DNA of 64,000 nucleotides from Eudorina sp. 2006-703-Eu-15 (lineage: Eukaryota; Chlorophyta; Chlorophyceae; Chlamydomonadales; Volvocaceae): positions 124,001 to 188,000 of the forward strand of contig BDSI01000172.1 of NCBI GenBank assembly GCA_003117195.1, read 5' to 3'. Of this stretch, positions 47,597 to 58,185 are shown piece after piece; position 1 is the first letter of the stretch, and every line of letters begins with the position of its first letter. The notes under the pieces are model-generated. The model ran no database searches, was not told the DNA's origin, and saw nothing but the letters and a program-made list of their open reading frames with translations. The position numbers and the translations under genes are program-made.

Positions 47597-49660
47597 TGTG
47601 ATGCACGGCCGGGCGACCCATATGCACCGAGGAGCGATGTGGGTCGACCTCCTTCCAAAGATTCAAACACCAGACGGGGCCCACGAAACAGCAATGTGGG
47701 CACAGTGGGCAGAGGAGCCGAAGCAGGCACACACGAAGGCATCCACGCAATCCAGGAGCATATGTAATCGCTTTCTAGTTCCCAAACAAATGGTCAAATG
47801 TGAATGGCATATGTACAAAGCAGTCGGTGTTCCGTACGTGAACATACGTGCATTCCTTGCACGATGAGATCCGGGCTCTTTGATATCTAGCCAGCAACTG
47901 AAGGCGCTGGCCCCGGGGTGTCCCGTGGGACCCCTTTCCACTGCAGCCGGTCTCGTCCTTTTCTGTCATGGCCGAACACAACTCCTTGGGACTGCAATCA
48001 CTTATAAGGTACGTGCTGGGTGTTGACAGCACAGAGACTGATTGCCAAAACAGCCGCGGACAGGAGGGGTCATAATAATCATTGAAACCAATTATGGTTC
48101 GGTGAGCTGGAGCATGCGGCGCGTGCGACTAAAAGGACCTCGCCAAGCGGTTCCCGGGCTCCGTAGTGACGATGCAAGCCATTACGGGGCTACCAGGAAT
48201 GCTTGTTCTGGCCTGGCGTCTTTTGACGCCGTTGTGAAACGGACGAAATGAAAGATAGGTCGCTGCCCGAACGAAACGTGTCATGAGGTACTTCGTGATC
48301 CGCATGTGTACGGTCGCTGTTACTTCCCCCAGGCTCAAACGGCGACCCTGTCAGCGCGTTATGGAAAGCCGTCAACTCGATGGCTTCCCCCAATGCTCAC
48401 TACATTGTCAGCGTTAACCCATGTACAGCGTTAACCCGTCACTCACCAGTATGTGGGTGCTGTCGACGGAGCCAACCCAATCCGTCGGCAATAGATACGG
48501 TCAGGCGGTTTGGCGGATTGGTGAGCCCTTTGTAAAAGCAGGGGAAGGTTGGGAGAAAGATTATTACGGTCGAATCCAAAACACGGTAACACAGAAGAAA
48601 AATTTCCAGGTTAACCTGGCAGAGAGCGGCGGAGGTATATGCGGCGACTGCTTCAGTCAGCGTGACAGTTGCCAACAGCTCAACAGGGGCTGTCATCGGC
48701 CTTGGCTAGCTGGAAGGCCGCGATGTGAGTACGGTCAGGGCGACTGGTTTGGGAAGCACAGCCGCCGCTGGTAGCTCATCAAACCTCCACCGCCCGGATT
48801 CACTGGGCACTTGTTTTTCGCCATAAACGCCTACCATCCCCAAGCCCATCACTGCCAAGCCCGCTGTCGCCACGCCAGGTGGCGTGCGAGCTATAATGGG
48901 TGTTGACAGCACGACCCGGAACTGGGTGTTGCCAGAACTCGAACCCCGACAAGAGGGGCCCCGCGAAGAGCACTGCTGTGTTTGGCAACGGACTTTTAAG
49001 GGCCCTCGAAAGCTCGGCGCAACAATCCTTGCAAGGGCCCATCGATGCTATAACCATACACAACCTATTCAAGCTGATGGGGCGTTTCTTTAATGGACGA
49101 CATGACGGTGGGGTTCACTTGCCAACCGCTACACGGTACCGCTTCCATGGTGCACACCGACACACTGACCGCGAAGCGCTTAAGAAGCGTTAGCACCAAC
49201 ACTGGGAAGGGATCAGTTCAAGCTGAATTTTCACCAAACGCTTCTACGTTCGAAAAGTTGAAAGACAACGTAGTCAATTGCGCAGCGCGTGCGATGAACT
49301 GTTCGTAAGGTAAGGAGATCCTTACGAAGTAGAGCTTGCAGCGTCACCTACCTCTTCGGCTGAATGCTACGAACGCCCACGCTTTACTTCAATCCAGGAT
49401 TGTTGCCCATCTGCTAAGGGTTATCTGTGAGACTTATTTGCTTGGTTATTCTGTTACGCTACACAATGTAGAAGCCCCAGCTGTTATGCTTTTCGGCTGT
49501 TTCCTGTTTGACACAAAAGGTACGACATGCGACATTGTTCGGAATAAACGGAAAGTGCAGAAGTGAACTGCTGCTGGAACTGTTAGTTGTATGCGAAGCT
49601 TCCGTTGATAGCTTAGCCAGCGCCATACGGGTCGTTAGCCCAGACCCGGACCTTACGGAT
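47597..49660. other. 3' region and intergenic sequence, no supported gene
   Basis: Begins with the DUF3228 3' untranslated region, which ends after the TGTAA at 47763. From there to the PP2C start no frame shows a domain. The - strand frame at 48800-49072 and the + strand frame at 48421-48774 are open but unsupported. The last few hundred bases probably contain the PP2C promoter. Confidence 0.4.
47763..47767 (+). terminator. TGTAA poly(A) signal of the DUF3228 gene
   Basis: TGTAA 167 bp after the stop codon, the canonical volvocine poly(A) signal at a typical distance. Confidence 0.7.
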
Positions 49661-51909
49661 ATGGCGCTGTCACCGTCGCTGTGCGGAGCCGTAAGTCATA
49701 GCGAGCCCCGCCGAAGCTTGGGAACTTTGTTTGGAAGTCCTGATTCGTGCCCTGGTCCGGCCCTGCAGCGCTGGAGGAAGGCCCCTGGCACCATCACGCT
49801 CTGTCAGGGTGCATCTCCGCGATGCTCGACGTGGGCGCTACCAGTTATTGACGCTTCCTACCATCATCAACTTTCTGCCCGAAATGCTCTCGGTCGCGCG
49901 GCAGTGCGACAAGTTGTTGCAGCGTCGTCAAGCAGCCCTGCACCTAGCACTGTTGTTGTTACAGCGTCAGAGCTGGATGTTGGATATAGCAGCGTTCAGG
50001 GCGTGAGGGATACGATGGTGAGGAGTAAGGGACGCGCACGTGTGAAGCCCATGGGCATGGCGTTGCCGAGCGATCAGGTAGCAATGCATAATCTATCGAC
50101 GAACATGTACTTAAAGGCTGACATTCGCGACGTGGGGAGCGTGCGACGGGTCAAGTTCGGGGCGGTGGCTTGGGGCCACTGCGCTCCGAGGGCACGGCGA
50201 AGCCATGCCCACGGTACCTTGCGGCTATCGCATGTCGTTTCTCCTACAGTGGGAGCAACTAACACTGCAAGCCCCAGCCACGAAACTGCCAGCCCAAGTC
50301 TCGCAGTCAAACCTTCGGGAAACGTGTCATAGCGTGCGGTAGGGTGGCGTGCGAACTGAAAGCCTTCTCCGTCATCCCTGTGGTTTGCGTGGTGCCAATC
50401 TGCGCTGTCTCAGAAAAGCCGTTGCCGCCACGCCCATACGGCAATTGTTTGGCGTAGCGCCTTTTTGAGTTGTCAACGGACATCCGTCCGCGGGTTTCGC
50501 TGCATAACCACCCCGCGCCACCCGGTCCTGTCCCCAAACCTTGATCCATCTCAGGAGGACGAGGTGCAGGTCCACTACAACACTCTGGGTCATTACCTCT
50601 ACGCCGCCGTGTTCGACGGCCACGGCGGCGACCAGGCCGCACGCTGGCTGGCCAAGCAACTTCATGTGCAAGTTGAGAACTGTTTGGTGGGCCGGACGGT
50701 GAATGGCAAGAACGGCGCGGGGCCGTCCTCCTCTAACGGCAGCAGCAATGGCAACGGCAGTGGTGCCGTTGCCTCGGGCACTGCCAGCAGCAAGGGCATC
50801 AACAGTCGCGATATCTGCGCCAAGCAGCTGATTGACTCGTTTCACATGGCGGATAAGGCACTGCTGGAGCACCTGGCGGCAGAGGGTGCCGAGGACGCGG
50901 CGCAGGCGGGCTCCACCGCCACGGTGGCGGTCATCAAAGATGACAAGCTGGTGGTGGCGAACGTAGGCGATAGCCAGGTGGGTGGGTGGGCGGGCGAACC
51001 ACTAGGTTTGTTGCTGTTGGTTCATTGGCATCGTTGCGGCCATGGCGCTAGGGCAAGAAGTGTGTAGCCGCGCATTCGGATTACCGGTGGCTTTGTTTTG
51101 GGCAGCATCACGCATTGTGCAGTCGAACCCGATGCAGTGTTCAAGTATATAGAGGTTGAAGGGCGCTGCCATCTAAACGCCAGGTCACGCGCGCCGTGCA
51201 TCCGCGTGCCTTATGTAAACGACGGTGATCTCTCCGCCTTCACGCGTGAGAGCTTGCAATGCCAACGGCCAACGGCTGATCCTGTGACGGATCGTCCCTA
51301 CCGGCCTTCACACAGGCAATCCTGAGCCGCAAGGGAAATGCCGTGACCCTGGCGCACTACCACCGTGTGTACGGCAGCGGCACGGATGTGACCATGGAGA
51401 TCGAGCGCGTGAAATCGGTGGGCGGCTGGGTGGACGACGGCCGGGTGTGCGGCGTGCTGGCGGTCTCTCGCGCCTTTGGTGACTGGGAGTTTAAGGGTAC
51501 GGGGCTGCCGAGGCTTCTGGAGACGGGTGTCGAGCGCGGCTACTGGGACACCGAATTCGCCGCGCAGCAGCGCTTCAACGCCGACCCCGTGGTCTCGACG
51601 CCGGACGTGACGGAGACACTGCTTACGGAGGAGGACGAGTTCCTCATCGTGGCCAGCGACGGGCTGTGGGACGTGCTGCCGCCGCGCGAGGCGGTGGCAT
51701 GGGCGCGGAAGGAGTTCCGCGCCAAGAAGGACGCAAGCCAGGTGGCGGCGAGCCTGGCGGGCCTGGCGCTCAAGCGCTACAGCACGGACAACGTCGCTGT
51801 CGTGGTGGTGGACCTGCAGGGGGCAGACTTCTGGAGTGCGAAGCCAAAGGCAAAGAAGCAGGAGGGCCGCAAGGGCGGCATCTTTGGGGGCCTTTTCCGG
51901 TCGCAGTGA
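49661..51909 (+). CDS. PP2C-type protein phosphatase
   Basis: Three exons, 49661-50017, 50555-50977 and 51316-51909, all phase 0; 457 residues. Seen: VGYSSVQGVRDTM joined to EDEVQVHYN, FDGHGGDQAA (metal-binding Asp ~140), GSTATVAVI, ANVGDSQAILSRKGNAV, AVSRAFGDWEFK, IVASDGLWDVL (Asp ~375) and TDNVAVVVV (Asp ~418). These are the PP2C metal and phosphate motifs in order. Known: such enzymes are Mn/Mg-dependent Ser/Thr phosphatases. A low-complexity Ser/Asn/Gly loop of ~25 residues splits the region after the DGHGG motif, and the common DHKP motif reads HYHR. The first ~95 residues are Ser/Arg/Ala-rich and could be a plastid or mitochondrial presequence (inference). The start is the first in-frame ATG. 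The tail is Lys/Gly-rich. Confidence 0.93.
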
Positions 51910-53444
51910 AGGCGCTGCTGTGAGGCGCGCTGTGGGACGCGTAGCCTTGCTGCGCCCAACGTCGGCACGGTGTGCCCCGTCATTGTACAGTAGGTACGGG
52001 CTGGGTCCTGGAAGGCCCTGCTATGCGGGACTGGGCCCTTATTGGGTTTTTTGGGGTTGCTTGACGGCCCGACGCAAGCTTGAGTGCACCCGGCGATGTA
52101 GGCCGTCCCGTGAGAACTGGAAACCGAAGGGGGATAAGTTTCACAGGATAAGGAGAGTCGGGGAAAGGGAACTCGAACGGGACATCTCGAGTGAAGGGCA
52201 TGGCATGGCTCGATTGTTCGGGTATGCAGACGGCAAGTGGCAAGTCCGTGTGTGTCGAGTCTAGGAGCCCTATCGTCAGTCAGCGCATATGGAATGCGTT
52301 GTTGCAACAAGTCCGCCGATGAGCATGTGGAACGGGGTTTGAGCCCCGAACACATCGAAGGGGCGCATAGAGAGAAGATAATGCAAAGATGATGTGATGA
52401 GTTATCGTTATCGTTGGTTACACTTCGGCAGAAGACGAGATCATGTGGCGCATGCTTGTGGGCGGCGTGTGTTGTCATAATCAGTGCCAAAGGGGGCTTT
52501 GATTGGGCGGTGTTTATTGTGCAGAAATGGTCACGTTGGGAGTCATCAGGTTGAGTCGTGTGGCCGAGCGGATTCTGTTGTGCCTGTCGTTCGTTCAAGG
52601 TTGTCGTCGGACGTGAGCGGGAGCGTGTCGGCGAGGCTCACATCATGCTGGTAAACGCCCAGATGCGCTTGTTTTTTGTTGTTTGGCCAGCACCCTCAAG
52701 TGAGCAACGGTCTGTGTTGACGCCTGTACCAGTGATTGTCGCAGAGCGCTGACAGGCTACGCAAGACGCTCCGAGATTTCATTGGCCCCGAGCGCTGCAG
52801 GTCTCGTGCTGCTCATTTTGGCGTTCACAGAGCGACACGTTCAATAACTCAAATAAATATTTATACACGGGTGGCAACTGTGTCTGAGCTTTTGCGGTTT
52901 CCCATTGGTACGAGTGCGTGTACTTCACCGAGGAAACCCTCTCGTGTACGATGGTCGTCAGGGTTACTCGACGCGGCCCATGGCATCGGGCTGCTTTGGT
53001 AGAGTGAGTTTCGTGTGTCTATTGTATGGTGTGCGACGGAGTAATATGGAGTAATGCGAACGGAAAATGTTTACATGTACTCTTCTGACTTCAAAGCAGT
53101 CAATGGTGTGCACCGTGGCATGCTGTACTGGTAGTGTGGTACTCAATGATTGTGCTATTGCATCGACGTCTCTGGGCCCACATGCAGCGTGAGCGGGCGT
53201 GAGCAGCCACATGCACATATCTCCAGTCACCTAAACGAACCTAGGAGTCATGGCAACAATCGTTGCCCTCATAATGACGCCACAATGTTAAAGAGCTTCC
53301 TATCCACGCCAGCGTCCATGCCCACCACCAAGCCAACCATGTACCCCGTACCAGCTGCGGTACGATTATGAACGCCTGCCCTTGACCCTAGTCCAGGCGC
53401 GCGCTGTCCAGCACAGAATGGCCTCCCCGTCACCCAACCGCAGC
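51910..53444. other. convergent 3' regions of PP2C and ARL3
   Basis: No coding frame is supported in this 1.5 kb. It should contain the 3' untranslated regions of the PP2C gene (+) and ARL3 (-). I found no TGTAA for PP2C; one candidate for ARL3 is at 53071-53075. Confidence 0.5.
53071..53075 (-). terminator. possible TGTAA poly(A) signal of ARL3
   Basis: TGTAA on the - strand, 370 bp beyond the ARL3 stop codon. Position is plausible. Confidence 0.4.
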
Positions 53445-54411
53445 TCACTTGACCTGCTTAATAACCCACTCCATCCCTTCCCTGAGTCCTGTGTTCTTCG
53501 TGGCGGAGCACGCCTGAATTTGCCATGGCCGGTCCCGAATGCTCAACAGGTTCAGTAGGTCTGCAATCTCGTCCGCCGCGGCGGCGCCCATTAGGTCCTG
53601 CTTGTTCGCAAAGACGAGCACCGGCACACCGGCCATCTTCTCGTCCTATCGGGGTGCAAATAATTCGAAAAGGGGGACGGGTCAGGCGCAGGTTAGGCCA
53701 TATGTTACCCCCAGGGCGGGTATCGGGGGTGCACTCCACGTGAGCGGTTGGGTTGCCTGCCACCTTGCGTGCGGACATATTCCCACCTGCAGCAGCTGCT
53801 TGAGCTCACTGTGCGCCTCATCCAGACGCTTCTTGTCTGACGAGTCGATAACGTAGATCAGCGCATCTGTCTGATCGAAGTAGTTCCGCCTGCGCACGGA
53901 AAAGTGTGTATTTACAGACGGAACCACACTGTAGGGCTCCCGGTATGGCAAATGAAAGGACTTGCCAGTAAGGGCGAATAGTCTTTTGGCCGCCAATGTC
54001 CCAGATTTTGAGGTTGAACCCGTCGCGGGACAGCGACTTGATGTTGAAACCCTGAAATGCAACAATTTGCTTAAGTAACGGCGAGCTCAGCAGCAGCACG
54101 ACAAACCTTATGCCCTAGTTACCTGCGTGGGTGTAATGGTGGTGATGTCCTCTTCACTGAGCGCCCTCAGGATGGTGGTTTTACCGGCATTATCCAGTCC
54201 CAGGACCAGGAGACGTGCCTGCAGCGAACCAAGCACTGCTGTTCACCAGTACTGGCCTACAAGAAGGAGTGCGCCAAAAAGTTCTGACCTCGCCGTCCTT
54301 CTTCTTAAGCCCACGAATAAGCGACAAAAGTCCCTACAGTCAGCGAACACAGAGCTGAATGAGCAGCCGCACTGCACTTGGAAACTCGCGGAAGTTCTTC
54401 GTGCGCACCAT
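53445..54411 (-). CDS. ARL3: ARL3 small GTPase
   Basis: Six coding exons: 54411-54409 (the ATG alone), 54333-54289, 54218-54123, 54051-53966, 53889-53787 and 53645-53445; 177 residues. Seen: [16 protein letters not shown]-terminus, P-loop GLDNAGKTT (23-31), the switch I run TTITPTQGFN, WDIGGQ (65-70), [24 protein letters not shown] (123-128), [12 protein letters not shown] and the C-terminal MEWVIKQVK. This is ARL3 throughout, not ARF1 or ARL2, judged by the N-terminus and the switch sequences. Known: ARL3-GTP releases lipidated cargo from carrier proteins inside cilia, and its GEF is ARL13B. Fits a flagellate alga. Odd: the third intron boundary (after 53966) is a GC-AG intron, the only reading that restores the RPYWRNYF junction. 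The gene is divergent from UTP25. Confidence 0.95.
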
Positions 54412-54770
54412 GATGTAACCTTTTCAGTCAACGTGAGATCGATCAGGCCCGTCTGCGCGATGTAATTGTCACCGAGTTGGTTCGACAAGATGCAACACAG
54501 TCTCCTCCTCTGTACAGCCGACGTTGTCGTACAAAACAACAAATTGAGCCTTCTTCCATATGCTTCCTCCACGTGAAGCTAGTTACAATTCAGTAGTCGC
54601 ATTTGTTCAATTCTTGTGTAGCTTAACATTCATGTTTCAGAGGTGTTAACGGTGCTTCACCATACATACAAATTTTACTAGACGGCCGAACGTCGGGAAT
54701 CAAACTGATGCTTGCAACACATTCAAAGTGAGATTGACCGCGGTGCTTGCTTGTACGTTGCTGCCGGGAA
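54412..54770. promoter_or_regulatory. shared ARL3/UTP25 divergent promoter interval
   Basis: The two start codons lie 360 bp apart on opposite strands. The interval is AT-richer than the flanking exons, and must hold both leaders and probably a bidirectional promoter. No individual motif is claimed. Confidence 0.5.
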
Positions 54771-57700
54771 ATGCCCAGGCTTGCCGGGCTACTGCGGGCT
54801 GTCGGCGGCGGGCCACGGGACGAGCGCCCACGGCAGACCTCCGCAAATCCTGCGCGCTCCCAGCACGCGGACGCCACTGCAAAAAGACAAAATGCCGTTC
54901 ATCGAAATGGCAGCACTCTTCCACGCGGGACAACCCAACCCGCTCACGGCGACGTCCCAGCCAAGCGCGGCCAAAAGCGCCGCCGGGCCAAGCCAGCCCA
55001 AGCGCAGCAGAAGCGGAGTCGTCGGGAGGCGGGCCCGGCATCCAAGACGTCAGTGGAACCGCGCGCTGGCAGCGCCGCCGCAGCAGCCCAAGCCCTGGCT
55101 GAGGACATACAGCTGTCAGCGGCGGAGCGGCAGAAGCTTCTTGCCGGCAGGTGAGGCAGTACACCCCGAGGAAAGGAAGGGCACCCCTCGGCTCACAGAT
55201 TTCGAACCCAAGGTGTGTTTTCCCTTCCCCATGTTCTTCCCCGCCTACCAATCTGTCAACTTGGTACCCCCTTCGCTTTTCTTCGTTCCTCCCCCCCCAC
55301 CGTGACAGCTTCATCTGGCCGTTGGCTTGTCGCCCTCACATCCAGTCCACCACCCCCTCGCCCCCGCCTCGCGAATCCCATCCTGTATCTCGTCGCGCAT
55401 TCGCCTGTGTTCGTACATCCTCCGTACAGGTCAGCCTATGAGGCGTTGATGGACGAACTGGCGCGATCTGCACGGCGCAGTGGCGGGGGCGGCGGCGCCG
55501 CCAGCGGTCACGCAAGACTCCGGGCGCAGCTGCAGCTGCTGCGCAGTGAGCAGCTGGGTGAGGTCAGCAGCGAGGGCGAGGAGACCGATGACGATGGGGA
55601 GGATGAGGGCCTTGACGGTGGGGCTGGGAGCAGCGAGGGCGAGGAGGAGGAGGAGGAGGAGGAGGAGGCACATGCAGGGGCAGCGGCGGGCACCTTCGAA
55701 CGGGCAGCTGCGGCCGCAAATGGGAAACTCCAGGGGCCCCGTGAGGAGGATGACGAGGACGATGGTGGGGACGACGAAGACGGGAGCGACGGAAGCGAGG
55801 AGGAGGAGGAGCAGACAGATGGTGATGAGGACGGCAACACCGGCGGCGATGGGGCCGTTGCCGATGGCCGCGCGGGTGGGCGGGAAGGGAAGCGGAGGGG
55901 TTCAGCGCGTAGCAGCGGGCACGGCGGCCGGGGCGGGTCTGCTGGTGGCAGCGACGACGACGGCGACGATGACGGCGACGGTGGCGAAGGTGTTGATGGC
56001 GAAGGGCCATCGCCGGGTGACGTAGAGGCCGTCGACGGGACGTCGGGGCCGGGCCGCAGGGCAGCGGCTGCCGACCCGTGGGTCCGCCATGTGGGTCGGG
56101 AGCTGAGCGACGCGGAGGTGGCAGCCCTGACGGGTGCCGGCAAGGTGAGGCTGGGGCCGGAACCGGGATGGGTGCGCGAAGGGGCGCAGCAGCGAGATGG
56201 CTGACCCGCGGGTCGGTATTCCTGGACCCCATCCAACCGTCCATCGTCCCCACCTCAGAGAAGCTGCTTGACGTCCGTCAGTACATACCTCCCTAGGGTT
56301 TTTATGTTCTTCATTTTCTTTTTATTTACATCCTGGCGGCAGCGCTGCTGCACCTGTGGGCGCGTGGCGCCACACCTCTCCAAATCCTTTAGTGTAGTGT
56401 ATCCCAATGCGCCCCAATGAATCCCAATGTATCCCAATGACGCACCCGCCCGCGTACCTCGGCCCACATCCGTTCATCCTTCAGAGCGCCTTCCTAGAGG
56501 CGCCAACTGCCGATGAGGTCCACGTCACCGCCTGGGGCGCTAACGCAAGGTGGCAGACGAGGCTGTTCGGCGTGGGCGTAAAACCGGGGAAGGCTGGCAA
56601 GTCCTGCGATGCGGTCGCTCCCGCCACCGCCGCCCCCGGTGGCGGTTCCGGCGGCAGCACCGCGGTGGGTCTCACTGAGCTGCCGCCCGCGCCCGCCAGC
56701 CTGCCCGAGTACGGCGTCAAGGAGCGGTTGGTGTCTCGTTGGCGCGAAGTACGGCAGGTGGGCCGCTGGGGACCGTCGGCCCCATTCCCCAGATCGCCCG
56801 GATGCCCCCCTGACCTTCTAACCGCGGAGGATTGCCCTGTCACCTACCTAGCGGTTGGGGTCGCCATTAAGGGAGGTCCGGTGTGTGCAAAACGAAAAAC
56901 TCTCTCGCGGAAATCTGGGGGGGGGCCAGGAGCCGCCCGGCAGGGCCGTGCAAGATGCCTACCACCCATTTGATGTAGCGTTCAGCACGTTTGGCACGGT
57001 CGGCTGAACTCTTAAGCGACGAGGCGCACGGGCAAACTGGGCGTGTTTAGAGGGCGGCGGGAAGAATTGGGTCAGCGAGACAGGACGAAACCCGCTGTAA
57101 GGAACCGGACGCGCATGTGTTTCTAGCGTGGAAACCCGCTGGATGTGCACGCGGGTTTGCGTGTGTGGCGGGTGCCTTCGCTTTCCCACGCACTCATAAT
57201 GCGACTCCCCGGCGCCGTTGGGTAGTAAGGGTCCGCTAGCCTTCCCCCCCGCTCTGGCAGCAGTGCAGTGTCAATATGTCTGCCGCATTCCAATACCTCC
57301 CCGCCCCCAGCGCAGTTTGAAATGTCTACCAACTTCCTATATCCCGCCCCCCTCTCCCAAATGTATTTCCTAACCCCCCCCCTCAAAATGTATCCCCATG
57401 TGCCTGCTGGGGTCTTAGGAGGATGACGCGCGGGCGGCAGCGGCCACCCAGCAGGGCGCGGATGACCCGGCAGCTGCTGCCGCCTCCACCAGCGGCAGCG
57501 GCAGGCCGGCGGACTTCAGAGATCTGCAGCAGCGGTCGCTTTTCGCGCTCTTGAACTCGTACGCGGACGTGCATCTGCCGTACAGGCCGTATCCCACGGA
57601 CGCGTCCTTGGACGCGGCCGATCCGCTTCTGGATGCCGTACTGCTGCACTGCCTCAATCACGTGGCGAAGACCGCTGATCGAATCAAGAAGAACAATCAC

Positions 57701-58148
57701 GTGTTGCAGCAGCGGCAACAACAGCTGCAGCAACAGAAACTGCTGCAGCAGCTACAGCAGCAGCAGCAGCCACAGCGGTCGAGGAAGAAGGCGCGGAAGA
57801 ATCTGCCGCAGCAGCCGCAGCCGCGGTCAGAGCAGGACAAGGAGCAAGAGGGACAGGAAGGGGGATCGGGGGAGGAAGAGGAAGGCCAGCGGGAAGCGAC
57901 GGAGGCCCGCGGGGCGGAAGCCAACGGCGGCGCGGAGGCGAATGGAGAGGTGCCAGAGGCACGGCGGCACGGGCTGGCGGCGGGTGTTGATCCGGCGGGG
58001 GCGGAGGGCACCCCTCGCGACCAGGGCTTCACGCGGCCCAAGGTGCTGCTGCTGCTGCCGCAGCGCAACTTTGCGTTCCGGGCGGTCCGGCGACTGGTGG
58101 CCCTGGCCATCCGGGAGACCAGGTCGGACAGTGTCCAGGTGGGTGGGC

Positions 58149-58185
<37 letters not shown>

